A DNA stretch of 64,000 nucleotides from Rhineura floridana (Eukaryota > Chordata > Lepidosauria > Squamata > Rhineuridae), in NCBI RefSeq assembly GCF_030035675.1, contig NC_084481.1:116890017-116954016 (forward strand). The letters are read 5' to 3'. The notes under the pieces were generated by a model, which saw only the letters and a program-made list of their open reading frames with translations, searched no databases and was not told where the DNA came from. The translations under genes were made by a program, and so were the position numbers. Of the stretch, positions 9,966-21,170 are shown piece after piece. Position 1 is the first letter of the stretch. Each line of letters begins with the position of its first letter.

Positions 9966-11373
9966 TAACCAGTCCCACCTTCCTCTCAGGCACGCTAGTT
10001 AAATAAACAACACAGGAAGTCTTCTTAGGTAAAAAGTATAAAGAAGGTTTACTCACGACCTTTCATATGTTCAGAAAACATAGGCTCTAGCTTAGATAGA
10101 AAAAGTAGAAGTCTTAGTCCATGGTAATGGTCATCTTGGAAGAGAAGCATGTGTATGCTTCTCACTCCCTGAGCTTAATGGAGAATATGCAAAAAGGATC
10201 AATATCCTTTTAACAAAGAAGGAGGAAGAGAAGGTAAATAACCCCACCCTTTAGGAAGTTACATCATGGTAAACAAGCATAGAAATGTCCTCCAATTCTA
10301 GCTAGAGGGGACATCTCCCTATCAAAGGGGGCAGCATGCAACCTTCCTAAACCCATCACTCATTTGGGTAATCAAAAATATTTTCACCTGCATCCTCTAG
10401 GGATGATTATTTATACCAAACTGGACCCTACCAGGAAACAGTTTGAATGCTGCTCTGCCACCCTTTTAACATTAAGTACTAGTATCTGGTTCTATTCTGG
10501 TTCATCTTGAGCCTGTTCCTTTTATACTGGCCTGACTTGTCCCACAGTGTTCCCCAAACTCCTTCTCCCTACACTGCTGTCTTATCCATGCATTGAGACC
10601 CCTCAACTTTGCCTGTCTAGCTGGCCCTGTACATGGAACAGATGGCGTTTCAAAGAAAGTTGCCTTGGAGGCCCTGGCTTTCAACCTCCTACCTAGCGAC
10701 CTAAATTTGGCTTCCAGGACCTCACAACTACATTTCTGGTTCCATTTCAAACTTCCTCTTTCTTTTTTGTTAGCTTTTTGTATGTAGCCTGTTCACACCA
10801 GGACAGCCAGATGTAATAATGTGTGGTGAATTGGACATACCTGTATGGAAATAAAACATTAAAAACCTAGACTAAGAAAGCACTGACTATGTTTCTTCCT
10901 AAATGCAATTGTGGTTTAAAGACACTATTTCCTTTGTAAAGGGTTATCTGGCTCAACTTCCAGACTGCATCAGTCGTTATCAGCTTCAACATATGCAACA
11001 CTTCGGAGAGATGGTTCCAAGGTACCTTTGCACATATCTTTATGTATACCATATCTAATCAACAGAAGCGTATTTTGCTTTAGCATTTTATAACATTTTG
11101 GGGCTATATAGCAAGTTCAGCCAAAACCTAAGATGGATACGTGGCTCTAGGGCTCTGTTTAGCTTAGAGCTTATAGTTACCGCAACTCCAGTTGATCAGA
11201 ATTGTAAAAAACCTATAACTCTTCTGAAAAATTGTAAATCATCCATAGCATTTTTGCTGATCCACCTCTGATGGATCAAAAGCCTGTAAGCAGAACAGCA
11301 GCTTTGGATTTCATACCTAATAGATAGCTTCAAAAGTATTAAATATTCCATATGTTTTGTGTGCCACTTTTAG
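9966..11373. other. PLEKHA7 intron, no gene recognised
   Basis: About 1.4 kb upstream of the first exon in this window. Small open frames near 10500-10790 show no family signature. A stretch near 10000-10400 resembles repeat DNA (AAGTATAAAGAAGGTTTACTC and what follows), but I found neither paired ends nor a second copy in the window. Confidence 0.5.
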
Positions 11374-11577
11374 CAGGATAGACCAAAGAGTGCCTTGGAA
11401 CGTTTATACTCTGGAGATCACCAAAGAGGCAAGATGAGTGCCGAGGAACAATTAGAAAGAATGAAGCGACATCAAAAGGCATTAGTTCGTGAACGCAAGA
11501 GAACTCTTGGACAAGGAGAAAGACAGTCCGTCTCATCACGGTCATTCGTTCGGCCTGTTTCTGCAGACATAGGCTCA
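11374..11577 (+). CDS. PLEKHA7: PLEKHA7 coding exon (first of the five 3'-terminal exons)
   Basis: The exon encodes QDRPKSALERLYSGDHQ, then KMSAEEQLERMKRHQKAL, then VRERKRTLGQGER, and ends SADIGS. It lies between an acceptor ending TTTTAGCAG and the donor GTATGT at 11578. The SAEEQLERMKRHQKALVRERKRTLGQGE block is a signature of the PLEKHA5/6/7 C-terminal region. It is highly charged and helical and probably part of a coiled coil. The acceptor is a tandem NAGNAG, so the exon may begin at 11374 or 11377, with or without Gln. The exon ends in phase 0. PLEKHA7 acts at the apical adherens junction, where it binds p120-catenin and links junctions to microtubule minus ends. The PH and WW domains lie in exons to the left of the window. 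Confidence 0.9.
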
Positions 11578-11868
11578 GTATGTTAGACATGCCTTAAGAG
11601 GACTAGACTAACAATATGATCTGTAGCTTCTATAGTAAGCACATTTATTTGAGAGTGCATGAAACCTTGTATTATTGAACTATAGTGTTATATCAGTTTC
11701 TGGAGTGTGAATAACAGAATATGGCTTTTAACTCTAAGTAGTCATAGCTTAATGTAGCAGGCACACAAGTACCTTGGCATAGGAAAAGTGTAGCAATAAA
11801 AGAATTTCATGGAAAATGGATTCAGATATGCACGTCGGGTTGGTCTCTGCTTATTCCTCCTATTGCAG

Positions 11869-11999
11869 GGGTAGGGAACTTATGACTCTCTAGAAGTTGT
11901 TAGATTCCAACTCCCATCAGCCCCAGCCAGCACAGTCAGTGGTCAGGAAAGATGGGAGTTTCAGTCCAGCAGTATCTGGAGGGCCACAGCTTTCCCATC
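11869..11999. mobile_element. hAT-like MITE, diverged
   Basis: Begins CAGGGGTAGGGAACTTATG and contains TCCAACTCCCATCAGCCCC, then the reverse-oriented GATGGGAGTTTCAGTCC and GGAGGGCCACAGCTTTCCC. The arms are imperfect reverse complements, the same architecture as the element at 40064. I could not find a convincing 8-bp duplication, so the copy is old. Confidence 0.6.
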
Positions 12000-12737
12000 T
12001 CATCCCATTGACACAAGCTATGCTATGAAAGCAGAATAAGATGTTCTTAGGTAGTGCATTAAAAAAACTATATTGCAGGTTTAGTATATGGTTCTGTCAA
12101 ATAATGATTTTTTTAAAAAAAAAATAGGATTTGACAAATTTTATATATAAAGTATAGAAGCAAATTTAACAGATGTTTATACAGCTGCTAATGTCCATTT
12201 ATAAATTATGTTACAGATTGCTAGATTATTCTAGCAAGTCTCTGCATTCATTTAATGAAAAATAAATTATTTCAAAGGTTAAATATTGAATGAAATATAA
12301 ACCTATGGTGATTCATTTTGAGCAGTTAACCAGAGCACTCCTTATTGGAGAAGTCTTTACTATTTTACATACCAATCCTAAGTACTTTTACAAAAAAGTA
12401 TATCCCGTTATTATTAGTAAGATTTATTTTCAATGAATGGACATGATCTAAAAGTGATGTGCAGAAGAGAGAATTCCACACAGAGCCAAAGTTTCATTTG
12501 CCATTTCTACTACAGCAGTTTTAATTGCCAAAGAAAGGGGCTCTTTTTAAAAAATAAGCAGCATTTTCTCTCTTTAGCTATGGTAACTATCTGTGATGGA
12601 GGCAGTGCACAAAGCTCTTTTTACTGCATGTGCTGTTTTCGTTTATGTGTGTGCTGCATCTTTGGTCACACCCACCCTTGCTTAGGATCAGGGTGCCAGG
12701 CTGTTGCCTTAAACATGTTTACATAGAAATAATCTCA

Positions 12738-12885
12738 GCAAACTTCAATGATATCTCAGCTAATTTCAATGAACACTGTGTGCTAAAAACCCATATTTCA
12801 ACAGAACTTCTGTACTTTTAACTGTACATTGGTTTTAGACCAAATGCTGAAAGGAATCTCATTGAAATTAGCTGAGATTATTACA
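12738..12885. repeat. Inverted repeat with AATCTCAGC...TTTCAATGA arms
   Basis: On the left, AATAATCTCAGC and CTCAGCTAATTTCAATGAA sit in two partly overlapping repeats. On the right, TCATTGAAATTAGCTGAG and ATTATT form the reverse complement. The arms are about 25 bases and the spacer about 85. It may be a small MITE or a local palindrome; no target duplication was identified. Confidence 0.5.
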
Positions 12886-13269
12886 CAGCACTCCTTGGTA
12901 TTTTCCAAATGATGCTCAGAATGCTTCCTTCTCTGGAATGTATCCATTGTGAGTGCTGATGCAAAACAGAAAGCAGAAAGAAAACGTTTTAAAATAGAAG
13001 GAATATGCTATCCAATGTAGGTTTTAAATATGAATTATTGCCATGGAACATACAAAATCTAACTGAAGTGTCACTTCTGAGAACAGCCTTGGATTGTGCT
13101 AAATTGTGGCCAATGCGTTTAAGATTATGATAAATTTCAGATGTGTAGCTATATTAGTCTGTTGCAGCAAAACACTTAAAACTTTATTGCAGGTGTTGAC
13201 CAGATGCATGAAGTGGCAATCTAAGAGCCAGATATGATTATATGTTACCTGAGTTAGTGCGTTTAATAA

Positions 13270-13526
13270 GTCTGATTTTTGTTATTTAACAGCAGTTTCT
13301 TGCGAGGGAGATCAAGATCAGGACCATAGCATGGCAAGTGGAGAGGTCTAACCCTTTCCCCACATCTCAGTCCGGATGAAAATGCCTCCCTCAAGCTATT
13401 ACTTGCCCCAGTAGGGATGCTGCATTGGTGGGTGAGGTGTGGTGTCAACAGTCTCAACATGACACAGTCTTCATTCTAATCACATACATTCATACTGTGA
13501 CTGCTGTTTAATAACAAAAATCAGAC
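13270..13526. mobile_element. Short element with 27-bp terminal inverted repeats (family unknown)
   Basis: The left arm 13270-13296 starts GTCTGATTTTTGTTATT and ends ACAGCAGT. The right arm 13500-13526 is its reverse complement with one mismatch. The 203-base interior is non-coding and unrelated to other repeats here. The flanks show no clear target duplication, so the transposon superfamily is undetermined. The arm symmetry is too good for chance. Confidence 0.65.
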
Positions 13527-13556
13527 AAGTTAAGTGCACTCATGCATTTAGCATAT

Positions 13557-13793
13557 TGGTCTTCTTCGCACAACATAGTAAACCCAAGCTATGGTTTGTT
13601 CTTGGCTACAACTTGTGGTTAGAGAGGATGGAGATAAAACATAAACTGGGGTTCAGACAACATGCTAAGCAAAACCTTAGCATTAAAAAAAGACCAGGGA
13701 GCAGCAAACCTCCTCTATGGGAGCCCCCACATTCATGTGGGCCTGGTAAGCTATTAGCATAAGCTTGGCTTACCATGACATGCAAACTGGGCC
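13557..13793. mobile_element. DNA-transposon MITE, family shared with 19590 and 33780 (diverged copy)
   Basis: Shares with the other two copies a left end with GCACAACATAGTAAACC, repeated ACTATGGTTTG-like and AAACCATGAG-like modules in both orientations, and a right end ending near TACCATGACATGCAAACTGG. It is shorter and more diverged than the copy at 19590-20018. Confidence 0.5.
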
Positions 13794-14504
13794 ATTCTCT
13801 AGCTTGGCCCTTAGAAGGTAGATATATATATCCTGTTTACAGGAATAAAAAAAATTCAAAGGGAGGCCAAACCATCAAGCAATGCAAGAGATAATGGGGA
13901 GGTGAATTACAATGCTATGCATAGGACAAATTGTTATAATATCCAATCAGTGTGGATGTGGGCCTCTCCTGATCAGCAGCCACTGATAAATTAATAGTGC
14001 AGATAAACAGCTAAAGAGGAACAATTATTTTCCCCAGCAACCTAGCTCTTTCCAGGATTCCTTTAGTGTCAAGTCACATTTGCTAATGAATTCACTTTCA
14101 GAGGCTTTGCACTGGAGTTTCACTTTGAAATCGTTTTATTGGATTTCACATCCTGGAAGATTAAAATGTTCCTCCACTGGTTTTTGTTACAGTTTTAATG
14201 TCTGATTCCTCTTCTTATATTCTTGGGCATAGAAACTGGCCTGTTCAAATTTTTTGAATGGCATTGTTGGACAGTATCACATATATGTGGGTGAACAAGC
14301 TTTTGATGGCAGACTGATGTTGTTTGGTCTAAGATAATGTTGCTCTTGGCTAAAACTTGTATAATTCATTATCCGGGATTTCCTGTATATTAAAGAAATA
14401 GTATCCTTTCCTCTCACATGTTCTTGTTTACAGACAGACCCATCTTCAAGCTGAAACACTAATGAGACACCTAACAGTGTGTAACAAACTCCACTGCCAA
14501 CTTT

Positions 14505-14734
14505 GGGTTGGTATCCAACAAAGTGCTTCCATTAGTGCAAGGATTTCCATTTGCACAATGGAACTTCTCCTCCCTCTCCTTTCCCTGTGTTCCCCCACAC
14601 CCTCTCCAAATATGATTTGAAGGGTTGTGGGAACCTCCAGAACAGATTTAGGGTACATTTAACAGAAGAGAGGGAGGGGAGGTACTGTGGTGGAGCAAAA
14701 TGTCCTTCTGCTAGCACTTTACTGGATACCACCC
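14505..14734. mobile_element. Harbinger-like MITE, 230 bp
   Basis: Ends are GGGTTGGTATCC and GGATACCACCC, reverse complements of each other. The left half has CTTCCATTAGTGCAAGG and TTGCACAATGGAACTTCTCC; the right half has the partly complementary GTCCTTCTGCTAGCACTTTA. A 3-bp TTT flanks both sides. It belongs with the copies at 47304, 50275, 56789 and 57572; the last has GGG...CCC ends and a TTA duplication, the PIF/Harbinger pattern. Confidence 0.72.
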
Positions 14735-16254
14735 TTTGCTTCCATTTTTACTACACACTGATTGGAGTTTGTATCCATTTTGATTGGATTCTCTATTCAT
14801 TTGTGCTCTGCATAATATTGTGACACAGCTAAAAGTATAGCTTTTGGGCTCACTTTGTTTTTCTTGTTTTTCTCTTTGTCCTTAAGGTGGGCGCTAGTCT
14901 TTGAAAGTTTATGTGGCACTAAATTTGTTTGCTGTTAAGATGTCATGGGAATCTTTGTTGTTTAAGATAACGATTTGATTATAACAGTGAAAGATTTACA
15001 CAATCACTGCAACATTAATGTTTGTTTTGTCTTCTCCTTTTGGTACACTAACACTATAGAATGCTCATCACCTGTCTAATTCATTGCACAAGGTCTCTTG
15101 CTTCTACTCACATCATACATAATGGCTTTTTCGTTTGTTTTCAAATTTTCTAATTATTTAAAACAATTTCTAACTAGACCACACAGTTTCTGCCAGGCTT
15201 AATTGCATTTTAGTAGCTTTTTGTTAAATTCCTACTGGGTTTTTGTTTTTTGTTGCGGGTTTTGCCTTTTAACCTTTCCCCCCCCCATTTTAAATAGTTA
15301 TTTAGTAGCACTAATTTGCAATTCATTTATGATTCATTACTTTACTAAATACACGTTTGTACTCTTAAAGAGACCTGGTGCATTCAAATTTATACCTTTA
15401 AAGTCACACTTTAATTAAGAAATAGTATATATAACTTTTAAGAAATGTAAAGCCCTGCCATATTCATGTTTTAAGTAGTGGAATTTAAACCTGATTTTTT
15501 AAAAAAAGAAAGTATGGCTCTTACGTACATACGTATTTCAAATGCAAACATTTCATAACTTTTTTAACAATTTAAGCAAATAACTTTACATGTTTGCATG
15601 CCATATTGGCCTGTGTTCTTGCTGTAAAAGATAAAAATGACGCAGTAGGGCCCAGAAGAAAATGTGTCATGGAGATCTCTTCCTCATATGCCCAAACTGT
15701 TCCAGTGCACAAAAAGTAGTGTTGGATAGCACAGTTTACAGCACAACAATAATTTAGTAGCCAAAATGGTAAACAGTGGAATATGTAATTAGTGTGCATA
15801 GTTTATAACACTGCATACATTCTCTGTGTAAATCTACTTTTAACACAATGCACTGATATTTTTTAAAAAATATCACTTTTTAAATGTAATACGACATTAA
15901 AAATGTTGAGCAGTATATGGATTTGTCATTTAATTTTGATGTAAAAGACTCCGTATCAACAACAATAAACATGCTTCCTAATACTGAATTCACGTTTTTC
16001 TTACAGTATAAACTTAATTTAGAATTAATATTGTGTTTATATTATACATGTTATGGCAATCAGGCCTGGTTTGAATAATGAGATGTCTGGTTTGGTGTAT
16101 TCTAATAGTTAAGGAGATTGTACTTTTTCTCTTGAAAACTGTTTTTCATGTCTCCAATATTAGTTTTAGCAACAGCTGCCTTTAAATTAAGCGTTTTTCA
16201 TATTCCTAATACAAATGCTTGATATGTTTTGAGTGAAAATCAAGAGCTTGTGCA

Positions 16255-16640
16255 TGAATAATGTTCCTACTCACCCCACCCCACCCCCCACTATGGTCTA
16301 GATCCAGAGTATCCTCTCTGCAAACTGAAGGGCGTCAGTTCATGAAAGGGATTAAGAGTCAGCAGATGCTCCCAATGAAGGAAGGGATGGAAGCATTTTT
16401 TGTTGATCCCCCCTTTCCCTGTCCAACCCTATTTGTGCCACTTCTCACACTGTTCCAGGGGCAACTGCAGGGGGAGGGAAGAATCAGCAAAAAAACACTC
16501 TCCTCTCCACTTCCTCTTGCCCTCACTGGAATTCCAACTCCTTGTGGAGTCAGTCAAATGTCTTTTACATTGTAACTGCAAATACGCAGTTCTTTCTGTC
16601 ATTGGTGAAGTTAACTCTTTGAGGGGAGATTAATCCCATC
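16255..16640. repeat. Dispersed repeat related to 48410-48640
   Basis: Shares with 48410-48640 a segment of the type CCACACTNTTCCAGGGGC followed by a CTGCAGGG-rich, GGGAAGAAT-containing stretch. The surrounding sequence resembles the Harbinger-like MITEs, but end repeats are not clear. Low confidence on boundaries. Confidence 0.35.
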
Positions 16641-16733
16641 AGCACACTGAGAGCAAACTAAAATGTCATTTTGTGACCTTATAAAATACTTGAGGTATTG
16701 GGTGAATATATACATGATCCAGTTATGTTTGTG

Positions 16734-17187
16734 CAGGGCCCGTTCTAAAGGGCGGCCAGGTTGGGCACTGGCCCGAGGGCCCCAGAGCTACAGGAGCCCC
16801 TAAGGGGCCCTCTGCTCCCCTTCCGTGATCTGCGCCCCCCCCACACACCCCACTTACCTGTCAGCCGGCTTTTTAGCATTGCCTTTAATGAAGATGGCGG
16901 CCGCAGCTTCCCTAAGGTACTGAAGCCGCTGCCGCCATCTTAGTTGATGGCAGAGATGTGCATACGTAGCATGCATGTGTGCCATCAACAAAGATGGCGG
17001 CGGAGGCTTCATTCCCCTTAGGGAAACCGTGGCCACCATCTTCATTAATGGCAATGGTAAAGACTAGACAGGTGGGGGGCACGTGGGGGGCCCACGTGCA
17101 TATGCACGCACGCGCACACCCACCCACCCACCGGGGGGCCAGGGCAAGCTGATGCCCAAGGGCCCCCGCATGCCTGGAGCCGGCCTG
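16734..17187. mobile_element. hAT-type non-autonomous DNA transposon, 454 bp
   Basis: The left end starts CAGGGCCCGTTCTAAAGGGC and the right end is the imperfect reverse complement finishing GGAGCCGGCCTG. The exact 8-bp duplication TGTTTGTG occurs at 16726-16733 and 17188-17195. CAG...CTG ends and an 8-bp duplication identify hAT. The interior is GC-rich, unlike its surroundings, and holds four AAGATGG-type motifs: GAAGATGGCGGCC near 16892, CCGCCATCTTAG near 16932, AAAGATGGCGGCG near 16990 and CCACCATCTTCAT near 17033. No transposase is present. Confidence 0.92.
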
Positions 17188-19149
17188 TGTTTGTGAGCCA
17201 GAGGTCTACTTGATTTTCACAAAAACTTATGCACTTTCCCTGAGGCTTCATTTTTACTTGGAACAGCAGGCCCACTTGCTATATTACAAACTGGTTTTGA
17301 AGCTCTCCCAGTTCAAAACCTATCTGCTATGTAGCATGATGAGAGACTCTTTGAGCAATGCTTTGAGCCAAAGGTCTACAACCCCAGTAGACACGTGGTT
17401 CTTTGGATTGTAGCCAATTTATATATAGATCAGAGAAGAAAATACACATATCATATATTCAGGTTTACATTCCAAAATATTGTCATTCCATTCAAGCCTC
17501 TTGTTTTGTGAGTTAAAAGTTGGCTGTTTTGTGAAGAGTTGTATGAGTATCTTAGTTCTATTATTGTTTTACAAAGTATGCCAAATTTAAGCTATTCTAA
17601 TAGTAAACAAAATATAATTTTAGAAGTGTTTAACACATTTTCAGGTGTCCAGATAAATAGTAGGATTATTTCCTTTTGAACTCAGATGAGCAAATTTTCT
17701 GTGCTTCTGAAGGCAGTTGTAAATCTGACAGTTGGTCAGAATATGCATTATTCAATGTTAGATCATTCTAAAAGAGACTTTGAAGACTTTGTAAAGTGTG
17801 TAGTGTTTGTTAAAATTACAGGATGTTCTATAAAACATGGTTGACTGTATTACCTGATTTTCATGGACAGTTTTCAAGGCAATGCAATTTATGGAGCACA
17901 ATTGCAAATCAAATACACTACTAGAAAAGTGTGTCTTGAAAACATTGCTTTGGCTTATAATTTGTGCAAATTGTTTAACAGAATAATGACATATATTTTC
18001 CCCTAGATGGTAGACCTGCATGGGGTACTTACTCTCTTAAGCCAGCAGTTAGCTACATCATCCCCCAAGACATACATTTTAAAAAAATTAAAAACAAAAT
18101 TCTCACAATAAAGCTTTCCGGACCTAAATACTTGTACATGGAAATAGACCCTATTGATCTCAATAGGATTTACTTCCAGGTAAGTGTGCTTAGAACTGAG
18201 GTGTAGAGAAACCTGAGACTCCTGACACTCAAGAGTCAGTTGGTACGTGCGCTTCCTCTGTACCATCAGAGGAAACTAGCTCAGTTCAGATTTTTCCTTC
18301 TGAGCATAGCCTCTTATTCCAAAAATACTTCCATTTCCCTTTTATATTTAGTGCATTTAGCTCTTTGTCCCGCTATTTTTCACAAGATGAGAGTTGTCTC
18401 ATTCTCCTCATGGAGTCCTTCCTCCTCCCCAAAATATTTCCACTCATTGATACATAGAATAAACATTATGGAGGCATTTCCATTCCAAGCATCAATTGTA
18501 GAGGTGGCAGAGTTGCTATATAGTTGTTCCTACCTAATCTTATGCATATACCTGCTTCCCTACCCCCCACCCAGCAACACCATATTTGGGAAGAGATTTC
18601 TACAGGTGTGTGTGTGTATTTTTTTCCTTTTTTGCTCCAGTGGAATACATATACAGGGCTCCTGAATTACTGAGAGAGCTTCCCAATTCAGATGCTTGCT
18701 ATTTGATTATTTCCCATTAAGTTATGGTCTGGTAAAATGGAAGGTTTGAATTCATTCTACCTCTCACAGCTATCTTTATGGGTTGGGATTATTTATATAT
18801 AGGTATCTGCTAACAGCATGGCTGTCCCTGCATAATTTGTTTTCACTAAAGTTTGGGGCCCTTTTTGGCATGATGGTGACTAGATTTGAAATTTGTGTGA
18901 CTCCTGACTGGAATGGACAATATCTGATCCCAGTCTATTAACAAACTTTTTGCTGAGATTAGATTGCCCTCTGCTGGCTAAACAGGATGAGTACCCCATC
19001 AAGGACAGCCATTAAATGAACATCCAGAAGCAAATATGGTAAGTCCTGGCTTCCCCTTTCATCAATCCAGGATTAACAGGACTGAAAGTTTCTATATGGT
19101 ATGTTAGTTGGAATGGTCAAACCTATAATTTTTTCCTGTCTGTTATTAG

Positions 19150-19302
19150 TGGAAGCGGGAGCAACAATTTGACTTGCAACTACTGGAAAAAGCAGCACGA
19201 GCAGAACGAAAAGAGGAAAATAACTGGCTAAGAGTTGAGCCTGTGTCAGTGACAGAAGCAGACCTAGAACCTCAAGATTATAACTTGGATATTAGCAAAG
19301 AG
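19150..19302 (+). CDS. PLEKHA7: PLEKHA7 coding exon (second of five)
   Basis: This 153-base exon (51 codons, phase 0 at both ends) follows the acceptor TGTTATTAG and precedes the donor GTAAGA. It encodes WKREQQFDLQLLEKAARAE, RKEENNWLRVEPVSV and TEADLEPQDYNLDISKE. The patterns FDLQLLE.AA, the single conserved Trp, and LEPQDY.LDIS.E are family signatures of the PLEKHA5/6/7 tail. Being symmetric, it could be skipped without a frame change. It lies 7.6 kb downstream of the previous exon. Confidence 0.92.
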
Positions 19303-19589
19303 GTAAGATTAATTGTCTTCATATTTTATGTATAATCCTTTTTTCCTAGCTTTCTAAATGATAGCCACTGGAATTCCCCTCCCCCATTCAATCCATTTTC
19401 TTTAAAGTAAAGCAACAGTTTTAACATGTTAAAATATTTTAACTGAAGAGCGTTAATTTTTTTTGTAGTGGGGAGAAATGTACCATGCCTTTCTGGTGTA
19501 TACACAGTAGGCTAAATATTAATTAGAAACCTTAAATATTGGAGTCTGCAATGTGGAAATGTGCTTTTTTTTAAAAAAAAATGAAACAA

Positions 19590-20018
19590 TGGTCTAGTTC
19601 ACATGTCACATTCAACCACAGTTAAAATAATAAACTATGGTTTACTGTGAGTAAGCAGCATGCTGGTACACCCTGCTGAAGTCATGGGTGCTTTACTTCT
19701 GCCCCACTCCTGTTACAGCCATGTTGCTAGGGAACAAACCATGGTGTGGCTTGTTGTCATTGGAACCTAGAGTCATGGTTTGTTTCTCTCCAAACAACCA
19801 TGAGTGGAGCCCAACTCCTCATTTGTTTGGGGGAAGCAAACCACCATGAGTCGAAGTTTGGACAACACAGCAAGACTTACCATGGCTTGTTTACAGGCAT
19901 TACAGCAGAAGAGGAGGAGTGAAGCATCTGCATTTTTTGCAGAGTTCATCAGCATGCTGCATGTTCACATTAGACCATAGTTAATAAACTGTGGTCTAAT
20001 GTGATGTGTGAACCAGGC
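19590..20018. mobile_element. Non-autonomous DNA transposon, about 430 bp, long terminal inverted repeats
   Basis: The left end, TGGTCTAGTTCACATGTCAC and on to AATAAACTATGG, is the reverse complement of the right end, which runs ATAGTTAATAAACTG to GATGTGTGAACCAGGC; pairing extends about 50 bases. Internal CATGGTTTGTTTCTC and GCAAACCACCATGAGTC modules recur. A 5-bp AACAA flanks both sides but may be fortuitous. Further copies lie at 33780 and 13557. No coding capacity. Confidence 0.7.
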
Positions 20019-20042
20019 AACAACAGTAATGTATCCCATACA

Positions 20043-20307
20043 GTGGTGGTGGTTGTTGTTATATGCCTTCAAGTCGATTACGACTTACGGCGACCCTATG
20101 AATCTTTTATATGTGTGTATGTATATATATATTCATAGGGTTTTCATGGTAAGAGGTCTTCAGAGGTGGTTTACCATTGCTTCCTCTAAGCCTACGACAC
20201 CAAGTATTCCTAGGCAGTCTTCCATCCAAGTACTAACCAGGCCTGACCCTACTTAGCTTCCGAGATCAGATGAGATCGGGCATATTTAGGGTAGTATGGC
20301 CGTAGGC
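20043..20307 (-). mobile_element. SINE with a 5S rRNA-derived head and Sauria-type body
   Basis: Bases 20191-20307 are the reverse complement of most of a 5S rRNA: GCCTACGGCC at the start, GATCTCATCTGATCTCGGAAG, and TGGTTAGTACTTGGATGG, the C-box region of the 5S internal promoter. It then continues on the minus strand into a body with GCAATGGTAAACC, CTTACCATGAAAACCCTAT, GGGTCGCC and TAATCGACTTGAAGGC. That body is shared with the tRNA-headed SINEs at 38906, 40770, 47435 and 60656. A TATATATA-rich insertion of about 27 bases interrupts the body. It is not a functional 5S gene. Confidence 0.88.
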
Positions 20308-20663
20308 ATACAATGATTAGATTAATATTAATAAAACTTTAAAACCCAAAATACAGTGAACAAGGTAATGAAGAAGCACAGGAATTCTATCAACCACAAT
20401 GTTTATGAAATGGTAATCTGTTAGAAAATGGTATCTGAGGTGATTGTATTCTTCCAAAAAAGACAACACATTATCACCATAGGCTATATGGAAAATCAAG
20501 GGGATTATACTTCGGGATTGGGGTGTATATATTTGAAAAGCTGTAGTGCCATCTGGTGGCCCATAAGACACATATTATGCTGTCACCGAAATATGAAAAG
20601 AAATAAAAATTTATACTGGATGCAAGATCACATTAAAAGCAATCAAATCCTTAAATGACTTTA

Positions 20664-20745
20664 TAAATTATTATTATTATTATTATTATTATTTACACTA
20701 CCCATTAAACCGGTCCTCTGGGTGGTTTAAAACATTAAAAATACA
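20664..20745 (-). mobile_element. L2-type LINE 3' tail fragment
   Basis: A run of ATT repeats followed by ACTACCCATTAAACCGG and TCTGGGTGGTTTAAAACATT matches the 3' ends of the other L2 copies in reverse orientation. Confidence 0.6.
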
Positions 20746-20845
20746 AGATACAGTTTGTGTGTGTATGTGTGTATGGAAGAAACTGTAACACATTTAATTG
20801 AGTAATCTGATTGATTTTTTTAACTGACACTGAGATCACATTCAT

Positions 20846-20920
20846 CCCTGCATTGAGCAGGGGGTTGGACTCGATGGCCTTGTAGGCCCCTTCCAATTCT
20901 ACTATTCTATGATTCTATGA
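20846..20920 (+). mobile_element. CR1 LINE 3' end fragment
   Basis: GCAGGGGGTTGGACTCGATG, GGCCCCTTCCAATTCTAC and the closing ATTCTATGATTCTATGA are the diagnostic CR1 3' end, which finishes in an 8-base microsatellite instead of poly(A). Only the last 75 bases are present. Confidence 0.8.
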
Positions 20921-21170
20921 AGCTTGAGATTTAATCAGTAGTATCATGTGTGGGGAGTACACCAGTAGTGCAGCTCTGAGGCTTTTTTCAGAGCAAAAGC
21001 AAGGCATTCTGACAGAGTACAGGGATAACTGATGGATACTCCTTAGGTGAATAGGGTGATACCAGGGCTTTCATGTTTTACTGTTATTAATGACAGATTA
21101 GCATGGTGGAAGTCATAGTCTATGAATGTCAGCTGATCATAATGTATTTTTGTGAGTGAGAGAGATATTA

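Larger units (their letters stand above)
11578..19149 (+). other. PLEKHA7: PLEKHA7 intron (7.6 kb)
   Basis: Begins with GTATGT and ends with TGTTATTAG. It holds several small DNA transposons listed separately (11869, 12738, 13270, 13557, 14505, 16734) and simple AT-rich sequence. I see no further exon or RNA gene. Around 18139-18190 is one copy of a short dispersed repeat with CTCAATAGGATTTACTTCCA. Confidence 0.75.

Noticed and set aside
10000-10400. Possible solo LTR or other repeat (region with AAGTATAAAGAAGGTTTACTC).
   Set aside because: No TG...CA ends with a target duplication and no second copy in the window; similarity to LTR-like sequence is only an impression.
20191-20307. A 5S rRNA gene.
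   Set aside because: It continues directly into a SINE body, has many differences from 5S rRNA, and lacks a clear terminator. It is the head of a SINE.
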